DNA of 6,462 bases, taken from NCBI GenBank assembly GCA_011042705.1, contig DRBW01000182.1:1-6462 (forward strand), written 5' to 3'. This DNA comes from Caldifarciminota bacterium. Its GTDB lineage: Bacteria > Hydrothermota > Hydrothermia > B15-G9 > DRBW01. The translations under genes and the position numbers were made by a program. Within the stretch, counting starts at the first letter, position 1, and every line of letters begins with the position of its first letter. Positions 1 through 6,195 of the stretch are shown piece after piece. Below the pieces are notes generated by a model, which was given only the letters and a program-made list of their open reading frames with translations, made no database searches and was not told the origin of the DNA.

Positions 1-375
1 CAGGTGGAACCTTTTACCTCCCGGGAAGGTTTCCTCGTGGGGCAGGACCTTTCCCTCGCCGATATCCACGAGGCGCATCACCGCGATGAAGGATTTCCTC
101 ACGAGGAGCTTGCCGCCGAGGGGGAAGATCTGATGATAAACGTAGATCGAGGGTTTTTCCTCGCGGAGCAAAATTTTTCTTCTCAGGAAGCCCTCTATTT
201 CCTCTCGGGCCTTTTTCTCACCGGGCCTGTAGAACCTCAAAACGGAGTATCTGCCTATGCCCCTCCAGTGATTGTAGAAATCTCTCTTTATGAATTCGAG
301 CCTGACGACGGCTTCTTCCGGTTTCACCTCCGCAGGGTTATAGCGAATCCCCCTGAAGGGATAGATCTCTATCAT
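1..375 (-). CDS. DUF1015 family protein, N-terminal part (truncated by window edge)
   Basis: This reading frame starts at an ATG at 375 and runs off the left edge after 125 codons with no stop. The visible part matches my recollection of the DUF1015 (COG4198) family: an N-terminal YPFRGIRYNP, a central segment around residues 44-84 (SVLRFYRPGE, then a helix, then KPSIYVYHQIF), and the signature VLPHEETFPGGK at 110-121. Family members are usually about 400 residues, so roughly two thirds is missing. The PPYDVI motif usual near residue 25-30 is not visible here. The start overlaps the serA stop by 4 bp (ATGA) and no good ribosome site precedes it, so translation is probably coupled to serA. Molecular function is not established. 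The neighbours suggest a role connected with serine or phosphoserine metabolism, which is inference from context only. Confidence 0.82.
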   Translation of the reverse strand, partial: MIEIYPFRGIRYNPAEVKPEEAVVRLEFIKRDFYNHWRGIGRYSVLRFYRPGEKKAREEIEGFLRRKILLREEKPSIYVYHQIFPLGGKLLVRKSFIAVMRLVDIGEGKVLPHEETFPGGKRFHL

Positions 376-1274
376 CGGGCTTTCAATGACTCCAGGACTT
401 TTCTTGCGATCTCTATTCCCGCTCTTTTCTGCCCCTCTACGGTCTGGGCGCCTATATGAGGAGTGAGAACCACGTTGTTGAGCTCTATTAGTTTGCTCCG
501 ATTAAGAGGTTCCACCTCGAAGACGTCGAGGCCCGCTGCCCTTACCTTGCCGCTTTTCAGGGCGTGATAAAGGGCCTCCTCGTCCACTATTCCGCCCCTG
601 GCGCAGTTCACCAGTATCACGCCATCCTTCATCATTTCGAATTCCCGTTCCCCGATCATGTGGTGGGTCTGCTCCGTGAGCGGGAGGTGCAGGGTGATGA
701 AGTCAGAGGTCCTGAGCAGTTCATCGAGCTCGAGGCGCGTGGCGAGGTCTGACTCGCTGACCAGAGGGTCGTAGTAAACGACTTCCATTCCGAGGCACCT
801 GAGCCTCTTCGCGACCTCCCTGCCGATCCTCCCCAGCCCTATTATTCCAGCGCGCTTTCCAGAGAGCTCGACTCCCTTGAGGGCCTTTTTCTCCCACAGC
901 GAACTCTTTATTCCCAGGGTTCCCCTGACGATGTTCCTGGCGCAGGCTATCATCATGCCTATCGTCAGTTCCGCCACCGATACGGCCGTTGCTCCCGGCG
1001 TGTTCAGGACCTCAATTCCCCTCTCCCGGGCGGCCTCGAGGTCGATGTTGTCGAGGCCGACCCCGGCCCTGCCGATGACCTTCAGCTTCTCTCCTGCCTC
1101 TATGACTTCACGCGTGACCTTCGTGGCTGAACGCACTATGAGGGCGTCGAAATCGCCTATCTTTTCGATGAGCTCGTGATCTTTCAGGCCGTAAGCGGTC
1201 TCGACCTCGAGGCCGCCCTGCCTCAATATTTCAATGCCTTCCTCTGCAATGGGATCGGTTATTAGTACTTTCAT
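372..1274 (-). CDS. serA: D-3-phosphoglycerate dehydrogenase, short form without ACT domain
   Basis: This cytoplasmic enzyme is expected to oxidise 3-phosphoglycerate to 3-phosphohydroxypyruvate with NAD+, the first step of phosphorylated serine synthesis. The 300-residue protein shows the full D-2-hydroxyacid dehydrogenase layout: an N-terminal substrate-binding part with GRAGVGLDNID at 69-78, a Rossmann domain with GLGRIG at 146-151 and an acidic residue ending strand 2 (YYDP, D169), and the catalytic Arg226 (NCARGG), Glu255 (DVFEVEP) and His273 (LTPHIGA). It ends right after the C-terminal helix, so the regulatory ACT domain of E. coli-type SerA is absent and serine feedback through that domain is not expected. 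The ATG overlaps the aminotransferase stop as ATGA, and GGAG motifs in that gene's last codons can serve as its ribosome site. Another hydroxyacid dehydrogenase specificity is possible, but the neighbouring aminotransferase favours SerA. Confidence 0.92.
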   Translation of the reverse strand: MKVLITDPIAEEGIEILRQGGLEVETAYGLKDHELIEKIGDFDALIVRSATKVTREVIEAGEKLKVIGRAGVGLDNIDLEAARERGIEVLNTPGATAVSVAELTIGMMIACARNIVRGTLGIKSSLWEKKALKGVELSGKRAGIIGLGRIGREVAKRLRCLGMEVVYYDPLVSESDLATRLELDELLRTSDFITLHLPLTEQTHHMIGEREFEMMKDGVILVNCARGGIVDEEALYHALKSGKVRAAGLDVFEVEPLNRSKLIELNNVVLTPHIGAQTVEGQKRAGIEIARKVLESLKAR

Positions 1275-2344
1275 CTCTCCAGCTCCAGAATTTCATCGAT
1301 GTTTTTGAGGAGTTCCGAGAGGTCCTCCTTCGTGAGGTCCCCCATATGGCCTATTCTGAATGTCTTTTCTTTCAGCTTTCCGTATCCGTTCGATATGACA
1401 AATCCCCTTTTCGCCAGTTCCTCGTTGAGCTTTGACACGCTGATGCCCCGGGTGTTCCTTATCGTGGTCACCGTGAGCGACTCGTAACCCGGCTCGGCAA
1501 AGAGTTCAAAGTGTTTCCTTCCCCATTCCCTGGCCATTTCCGCCATCTCCCTGTGCCTCCTGAACCTGTTTTCCATGCCCTCTTCTGCCATTTTATCGAG
1601 CTGAAGGTCGAGGGCGTATAGCAGCGAGATCGCCGGGGTTGCGGGCGTCTGTTTTCTTTCCTCGTAATATTTCAGCATGGTGAGGAAGTCGAAGTAATAT
1701 CCGCGGTTCTCAACATTTTTCGCCTTCTCGAGGGCCCTGTCGCTCACGAAGGTGACGGTGATCCCCGGAGGGAGGGCGAAGCATTTCTGGACGCTCGCGA
1801 AGATGACGTCAATGTCCCATCTGTCGATATCGATGGGGGCGCCCCCCAGAGAGCTCACGGCGTCCACGAGCAGAAGCGTGTCGGGATGGTCATTGAGGAC
1901 CTCGGCTATCTCTCCCAGAGGGTTCATAACGCCGGTCGATGTCTCGTTGTGGGTCACGAGAACTGCCTCGTAATGTTTCTTTTTGAGCGCATCTTCCACC
2001 ATCTCCGGCTTGATGGCACGTCCCCACTCGACCTCCACGGCGTCGACTTCTTTGCCGTTTTTCAGCGCTATGTCGTGCCATCTCTTCGAAAAGGCGCCGT
2101 TTATGAAGGAGATGAGGTTCCTGTTGACCGTGTTTCGGATTGCGCCTTCCATGACACCCGTGGCCGAAGAGGTGAAGACGAAGGCTTTCCGGTCGGTCCC
2201 GAAGAGCTTCCTCAATTTTTCGATAACCCTCTCGTAGAGGGCGGAAAAGTCGGAGCTTCTGTGGCCGATCATGGGATTAGCCTGGGCTCGGAGGATCTCC
2301 TCTCTGACTTCGGTGGGACCAGGTATAAAAAGCTTTTTATGCAT
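1271..2344 (-). CDS. Class V PLP aminotransferase (alanine-glyoxylate / phosphoserine aminotransferase type)
   Basis: This 357-residue PLP enzyme of fold type I most likely converts 3-phosphohydroxypyruvate to phosphoserine, the step after SerA. Family features in order: FIPGPTEV at 6-13, NPMIGHRS at 23-30, a cofactor loop with ATG at 61-63, THNETSTG at 131-138, VDAVSSLGG at 160-168 with Asp161 for the pyridine nitrogen, SVQKCFALPPG at 184-194 with Lys187 as the Schiff-base lysine, TPATPAI at 233-239, and FRIGHMG at 329-335 with Arg330 as the likely carboxylate-binding residue. I chose the ATG at 2344 because AAGGAG lies 7 bases upstream. A GTG at 2350 is in frame but only one base from that site. 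It resembles AGXT/PucG rather than classical SerC. Such enzymes supply the SerC activity in some lineages, so substrate assignment rests on the adjacent serA. Confidence 0.88.
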   Translation of the reverse strand: MHKKLFIPGPTEVREEILRAQANPMIGHRSSDFSALYERVIEKLRKLFGTDRKAFVFTSSATGVMEGAIRNTVNRNLISFINGAFSKRWHDIALKNGKEVDAVEVEWGRAIKPEMVEDALKKKHYEAVLVTHNETSTGVMNPLGEIAEVLNDHPDTLLLVDAVSSLGGAPIDIDRWDIDVIFASVQKCFALPPGITVTFVSDRALEKAKNVENRGYYFDFLTMLKYYEERKQTPATPAISLLYALDLQLDKMAEEGMENRFRRHREMAEMAREWGRKHFELFAEPGYESLTVTTIRNTRGISVSKLNEELAKRGFVISNGYGKLKEKTFRIGHMGDLTKEDLSELLKNIDEILELER

Positions 2345-2351
2345 CGTCACT

Positions 2352-2357
2352 CTCCTT
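2352..2357 (-). promoter_or_regulatory. Shine-Dalgarno site that sets the aminotransferase start
   Basis: On the minus strand this reads AAGGAG followed by AGTGACG and then ATG, a 7-base spacer. An upstream in-frame GTG at 2350 would have a spacer of only one base, so this site favours the ATG at 2344. Confidence 0.75.
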
Positions 2358-2372
2358 TTTGAGAAGGTTTAG

Positions 2373-2401
2373 ATTATTGCACCATTTTAGCATATTTTCA
2401 A
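2373..2401 (-). promoter_or_regulatory. Likely promoter of the serine operon
   Basis: Read on the minus strand, TTGAAA (5 of 6 to the -35 consensus) is followed after 17 bases by AATAAT (5 of 6 to the -10 consensus). Transcription would begin near 2366, giving a leader of about 22 bases that carries the Shine-Dalgarno site. An overlapping TGCTAAAAT resembles an extended -10 and is a second candidate, but its -35 is poor. Confidence 0.55.
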
Positions 2402-2464
2402 GGATTGTAGGAATCCGACACGATTGGATTATGGCCAACGCCGGCGAGAGGCAGATCTGTATTG

Positions 2465-2490
2465 TCGACCAACTTGACAAAATTGGTCAA
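2465..2490. promoter_or_regulatory. Candidate TetR operator over the tetR promoter
   Basis: An inverted repeat GACCAA (2467-2472) and TTGGTC (2483-2488) is separated by 10 bases. A second, nested near-palindrome of 17 bp, TTGAC-N7-GTCAA, spans 2474-2490. The left half contains TCGACCAA, which recurs exactly in the palindrome upstream of the transporter gene. The repeat covers the tetR -35 box and most of the spacer, the usual place for autorepression by a TetR protein. That this particular TetR binds here is inference. Confidence 0.6.
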
Positions 2491-2504
2491 TTCGTTTATA
2501 TAAA
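2474..2504 (+). promoter_or_regulatory. Likely tetR promoter
   Basis: A perfect -35 box TTGACA lies at 2474-2479. The -10 is either TATATA at 2497-2502 (17-base spacer) or TATAAA at 2499-2504 (19-base spacer). The predicted transcription start falls around 2508-2512, at or just before the tetR ATG. The -35 lies inside the inverted repeat taken as the operator. Confidence 0.6.
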
Positions 2505-2511
2505 TAGAACG

Positions 2512-3108
2512 ATGGGAAGGAGAGAGGAAATTATACAGGAAGCAAAGAAACTTCTCTTAAAGTTCGGCTTTCGCAAAACAACGATGGAGGATATTGCAAA
2601 AGCTGCGAGGATCGCAAAGGCAACAATTTACCATTATTTTGCGTCAAAAGAGGATATCTTCAGAGAGATAATCCATAGAGAGGGCAATACTCTCAGAAAA
2701 AAACTGCAGGAGGCTGTTGCGAGAGGGCGCACTCCGCGGGAAAAACTTGAGAACTATGCAAGGACACGTCTCCATTTTCTTCGTGAGCTTGTGCCTTACT
2801 ATAAGTTGCTGACCGAGAAATACTACAGTCACATTCCCTTTGTCGAAAAAGAGAGGAAGGATTTCGACAGCTTTGAGCTCAATACGCTTGAGGTGATCTT
2901 AAGGGAAGGAGTGGAGAAGGGAGAGTTTGAAATTCCGGATCCAAGACTCTATGCATTCCTCATTTTGCAGGTGATGAAAGGGCTCGAATATCCGTTGGCG
3001 ACAGGTAAGGCTCTCAATTTAGATGGAAAAGAGCTGAAACTTGACGATGCCCTTCAATATCTTTTGGACATTTTAGTCAGAGGTATCGGAAAAAAAGAGT
3101 TACGCTGA
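2512..3108 (+). CDS. TetR/AcrR-family transcriptional regulator
   Basis: This 198-residue DNA-binding repressor is of normal length for the family. The N-terminal helix-turn-helix domain spans about residues 5-50: helix 1 with EEIIQEAKKLLLKFGF, then TTMEDIAKAARIAKATIYHYF at 23-43 and SKEDIF at 45-50, a textbook TetR signature. The rest is helical and would form the ligand-binding and dimer domain, including an aromatic-rich stretch VPYYKLLTEKYYSHIPF near 94-110. The ligand is unknown. The frame is open upstream for 51 more codons, but that part would cover the promoter and operator and is not family-like, so I start at the ATG at 2512. No Shine-Dalgarno precedes it. It is divergent from the serine operon and lies 165 bp before the MMPL exporter. 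The shared operator motif suggests it controls itself and that exporter. Confidence 0.9.
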   Translation: MGRREEIIQEAKKLLLKFGFRKTTMEDIAKAARIAKATIYHYFASKEDIFREIIHREGNTLRKKLQEAVARGRTPREKLENYARTRLHFLRELVPYYKLLTEKYYSHIPFVEKERKDFDSFELNTLEVILREGVEKGEFEIPDPRLYAFLILQVMKGLEYPLATGKALNLDGKELKLDDALQYLLDILVRGIGKKELR

Positions 3109-3137
3109 TGGCGAAGGACAAAATTTTTTTAAATTTG

Positions 3138-3164
3138 TTCGACCAAATTACCAATTTAGTCGAA
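3138..3164. promoter_or_regulatory. 27-bp palindromic operator upstream of the MMPL exporter gene
   Basis: The left arm TTCGACCAAATT and the right arm AATTTAGTCGAA flank the centre ACC. Eleven of twelve positions in each arm pair with the other arm. The octamer TCGACCAA is shared with the inverted repeat in the tetR promoter. The site lies 3 bases upstream of a likely -10 box and covers the -35 region, as expected for a repressor site. Confidence 0.7.
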
Positions 3165-3167
3165 TTG

Positions 3168-3173
3168 TATAAG
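3168..3173 (+). promoter_or_regulatory. Possible -10 box for the MMPL-LolA operon
   Basis: TATAAG matches the -10 consensus at 5 of 6 positions and is preceded by TTG. No convincing -35 lies 16-18 bases upstream, because that region is occupied by the palindrome. Start would be near 3180, giving a leader of about 95 bases. Confidence 0.4.
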
Positions 3174-3217
3174 AAAATGATTGACTTATCAAAATCTTTT
3201 AGAAAAGGTTGTATTCA

Positions 3218-3258
3218 GCTGAAAACGCGAGCACTTTGGATGGGACACAGTTCTCAGC
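3218..3258 (+). other. Possible leader hairpin next to the exporter ribosome site
   Basis: GCTGAAAAC (3218-3226) can pair with GTTCTCAGC (3250-3258) with a single mismatch, enclosing a 23-base loop. The right arm ends directly before GGAGGT at 3259. No known riboswitch was recognised in it, and the stem is short, so it may be chance. Confidence 0.3.
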
Positions 3259-3264
3259 GGAGGT
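3259..3264 (+). promoter_or_regulatory. Shine-Dalgarno site of the MMPL exporter gene
   Basis: GGAGGT sits 9 bases before the ATG at 3274 and supports that start over the in-frame ATGs at 3280 and 3289. Confidence 0.75.
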
Positions 3265-3273
3265 AGTAACAGG

Positions 3274-6195
3274 ATGAGAATGTCAAAAATGGGCAAGCTG
3301 GTTCTCAGATACAGGTTCCAGCTATGTGTTTTGACAGGGATTCTGACAGTTTTTTTTGCTTTTGGCCTTGAAAGGGCCAAGGTTGAATCGGATGTCGTGA
3401 AATGGCTCGAACAGGATGATCCGGCTGTCAGGTTGTTTGATTACATCGGTAAGAACTACGGTGGAACATCCCTTGCCCTGGTGGCTGTGGAAACTGACGA
3501 TGTTTTCTCTCCGCAGACTCTGAGGCTCATTCGGGATCTTACTGAGACTTTCTCGAATCTACAGGGAATATCGAGCGTCACGAGCCTGACGAACATACTG
3601 GACATAAGGAAAACAGATGAAGGGCTGGAGGTCACAAAACTTATAGATAAGGATGATCTTCCTGAGGACACATCGGAGCTGAGAAAACTCAAGGAATATA
3701 CGCTTTCCCGTGACCTCTATCGGGGGAAAATTGTTTCAGCTGATGGCAGGATCACTCTGATCACGATAATGCTTCAGAATGGGGCTGATAAAACGTACTT
3801 AGCGCGCAAGATCCGTGAAGTCGCCGAGGATGCGAAGAGCCGCTACCCGGGTGAAGTACGTCTCTACTATGGTGGCATTCCAATGCAGATGGAAGAAGTC
3901 AACGATATGGTTCTCGATGATATGAAAAAATTGATCCCCTTTGTTTCCCTTGTGGTTATCGTCGTTTTATTTCTCGGTTTTCACACAGTTCGTGGGATTC
4001 TTTTGCCACTTCTCGTTGTGATACTCTCGAGTGTCTGGAGCCTCGGGCTTATGGGCTGGTTAAATGTGCCGCTATCGATTGTTTCCAACATAATGCCCGT
4101 GTTATTGATTGCCATAGGAACCGCCTACGGCATTCATTTCATCTCGAGGTATAGAGAGGAGATACAAAGTGGGAAATCATCTTTTGATTCTGTGAAAGGG
4201 GCGTTCGGTGAGGTAGGTGCCCCTATTGTACTTGCAGGATTGACAACACTGTCTGGGTTTCTCTCCTTCACCGGGTCTTACTTAAAGCCAATAACGCATT
4301 TCGGTATGTTTACTGCCTTTGGTGTCGCCGCAGCCGTGTTCCTCTCGCTGACGCTTATACCGGCGATTCTCTCGTGGCTCAAACCGCCGAGAAGCAGATA
4401 TAAGGCCTTGCAGACAGGTGCAAGGAGTTTCGGAAATGCCTTAAAACAGCTTGAATCATTTGTCATACAGCATGAAAAAGTCATTCTTTCCCTGGGTATC
4501 GTCATACTTCTTTTTGCCCTTTTTGGGGTTAAAAACATAACCACATCGGTCAATCTCGCCGAGTATTTTCCCGAGAACAGCATGATCAGGAAATCATCGG
4601 AGCTTTTGAGGGAGCACTTTGGAGGTGATCTTCCTATCCAGATGCTGATAAAGGGTGATCTAAAAGATCCTGTTGTTTTGCATGAGATGCTGAGGTTCGA
4701 GAAATTCCTGAGGACCGTCCCCGGTGTCCACAATCCGCAATCCCTGGCAGATTTGATCGCTGAGATGAATGACGTTATGAACGACCGCAAAACAGTTCCC
4801 GAAACTCCCGAGGGTGTTTCCAATCTCCTTTTTATGCTTGAGGGAGAGGATATCCTATCCCAGCTCGTGAATTCTAACTACAGTGAGGGGGTGATCCAGG
4901 CAAGATTTTCTGAAATTGCTACCGATAGGATACTGAATGCCCACAGGGAGGTGGAAAACTACATCAATGGAGGTGGTTTCACAAATAAGTATATTCTCGT
5001 GGAGAACTGGAGAGCTAAGGATGAGAAAGGCGAAATCGCTCATTATCTTGCATCAAAAGTAGGAGAGGAGATAACATGGGATGTCAGATATTATAGCGGA
5101 AAGCCTGACTGGTCGCTCGAGGGTCTGGCAGACAGCCTGATCTCATTCCTTGAAGCTCCGGTCACTTTAGATGGAGATCAGCTCGAGAAAGCGAGACTGA
5201 GGTTCGTGAACTATTTTGAGGAGGAATCCGATGTAATTCTGCCTGACAGAGAAATCGAGGCGCTGAGCCGGGAACTCAGCCTTGCTCTGAAAAATGCTAA
5301 GGTGGATACGAGTTCTCTCCGTCGAATACTGATGAGATATATTCCACGCCACTTGCTTGAAGAGGATCCAGAACTACTGGATTTCACGCTTGAATCGGTT
5401 CAGAGCATAGCGGATGAGGAGACAAAAGAAGCTGAGGCTGAGAAAATTCAGAAAAAGCTGATGTCCCTTTTACCCGAGGAAACGTTAAACAACAGTGATT
5501 TCAGAAAAGAGCTGAAAGGCGATATCTGGAAACTCCTTGAGGGCAGAGTCGCTCTTCCCGAGAAACTGGCGGGATCGATTCTCGAAGCACCAGAAGACTC
5601 TATAAGAGTGATGGATGTCAAACATTCGGGGCTACTGCCCATCTATACAAAAATCCACAAAAATCTCCTGAAGAGCCAGATACAGTCGCTCATTCTCGCT
5701 TTTATCATAGTAACTGTTCTCGTTGCGCTTCAGCTTGGATCTCCGATTGCTGGAGTTTTGTCCACCTCTCCAATTTTGCTGGTTGTGGCCCTCAATTTCG
5801 GCCTGATGGGGTTATTAGGAATACCTCTCGATAACGCAACAATGATGATAGCTTCGATTGCAATAGGTATAGGGGTTGACTATTCGATCCATTTCGTATC
5901 AAGGTTCAAGAACGAGCTCAGAAAATCGCAGAAAGAGGCCATTGCCCTTCACAGAACCCTCGAGACAACTGGCAGAGCCATTTTGCTTAATGCATTTACT
6001 GTTGGCCTGGGATTTCTCGTTCTCATTTTTGCAGCACTTGTTCCGATAAGACGCTTCGGGTGGATGATAGCTTTCACTATGGGCACAAGTGCCTTGTTTG
6101 CAATTACCTTTTTGCCTGCTCTTATTCTGATTTGGAGTAAATTTTTTAGGAATGGGAAGAAAAATTCTAAAGGAGGGATGTACGATGAAAAATAG
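3274..6195 (+). CDS. RND-superfamily MMPL-type exporter (COG1033-like)
   Basis: This 973-residue inner-membrane protein is a duplicated RND/MMPL permease, expected to use the proton gradient to export a hydrophobic substrate, probably a lipid. Layout: TM1 about 15-33; extracytoplasmic loop 1 about 34-216; TM2-TM6 about 217-368; a cytoplasmic linker; TM7 about 402-420; loop 2 about 421-800; TM8-TM12 about 802-955; a basic C-terminal tail. In TM10 the motif GIGVDYSIHF (865-874) carries the Asp869-Tyr870 pair typical of proton relay in MMPL proteins. The equivalent TM4 segment reads GTAYGIHF (282-289), with Ala284 in place of Asp. Loop 2 is about twice loop 1, with a charged helical part near 570-780. 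It is probably cotranscribed with the LolA-like gene, whose start it overlaps by 11 bp. Substrate cannot be read from sequence; a drug or fatty-acid exporter is the alternative. Confidence 0.9.
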   Translation: MRMSKMGKLVLRYRFQLCVLTGILTVFFAFGLERAKVESDVVKWLEQDDPAVRLFDYIGKNYGGTSLALVAVETDDVFSPQTLRLIRDLTETFSNLQGISSVTSLTNILDIRKTDEGLEVTKLIDKDDLPEDTSELRKLKEYTLSRDLYRGKIVSADGRITLITIMLQNGADKTYLARKIREVAEDAKSRYPGEVRLYYGGIPMQMEEVNDMVLDDMKKLIPFVSLVVIVVLFLGFHTVRGILLPLLVVILSSVWSLGLMGWLNVPLSIVSNIMPVLLIAIGTAYGIHFISRYREEIQSGKSSFDSVKGAFGEVGAPIVLAGLTTLSGFLSFTGSYLKPITHFGMFTAFGVAAAVFLSLTLIPAILSWLKPPRSRYKALQTGARSFGNALKQLESFVIQHEKVILSLGIVILLFALFGVKNITTSVNLAEYFPENSMIRKSSELLREHFGGDLPIQMLIKGDLKDPVVLHEMLRFEKFLRTVPGVHNPQSLADLIAEMNDVMNDRKTVPETPEGVSNLLFMLEGEDILSQLVNSNYSEGVIQARFSEIATDRILNAHREVENYINGGGFTNKYILVENWRAKDEKGEIAHYLASKVGEEITWDVRYYSGKPDWSLEGLADSLISFLEAPVTLDGDQLEKARLRFVNYFEEESDVILPDREIEALSRELSLALKNAKVDTSSLRRILMRYIPRHLLEEDPELLDFTLESVQSIADEETKEAEAEKIQKKLMSLLPEETLNNSDFRKELKGDIWKLLEGRVALPEKLAGSILEAPEDSIRVMDVKHSGLLPIYTKIHKNLLKSQIQSLILAFIIVTVLVALQLGSPIAGVLSTSPILLVVALNFGLMGLLGIPLDNATMMIASIAIGIGVDYSIHFVSRFKNELRKSQKEAIALHRTLETTGRAILLNAFTVGLGFLVLIFAALVPIRRFGWMIAFTMGTSALFAITFLPALILIWSKFFRNGKKNSKGGMYDEK
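6171..6176 (+). promoter_or_regulatory. Shine-Dalgarno of the LolA-like gene, inside the exporter coding region
   Basis: AGGAGG lies 8 bases before the ATG at 6185 and is embedded in the last codons of the exporter gene, where it encodes part of Lys-Gly-Gly. It sets the start of the next gene and links the two in translation. Confidence 0.8.

Noticed and set aside
4..459. Plus-strand open frame of 151 codons
   Set aside because: It lies antisense to the DUF1015 gene and the end of serA, has no family resemblance, and the opposite strand has clear motifs.
1886..2362. Plus-strand open frame of 158 codons
   Set aside because: It is antisense to the aminotransferase, whose catalytic motifs run on the minus strand. 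It has no recognisable domain.
2402..2416. Small inverted repeat GGATT-GTAGG-AATCC
   Set aside because: The arms are only 5 bases and the repeat does not resemble the other operator sites. It may be chance, though it lies just upstream of the serine promoter -35.
2359..2511. 51-codon N-terminal extension of the TetR protein, including an ATG at 2431
   Set aside because: The stretch contains the tetR promoter and operator repeats, is not TetR-like, and has no ribosome site before either upstream ATG.
3109..3137. Possible terminator after tetR (run of T with flanking A/T inverted repeat)
   Set aside because: The only pairing is A/T with no GC stem. It is better read as an AT-rich stretch upstream of the exporter promoter.
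4278..4823. Minus-strand open frame of 181 codons
   Set aside because: It is antisense to the MMPL exporter, with low-complexity Ser/Lys-rich translation and no ribosome site of note.
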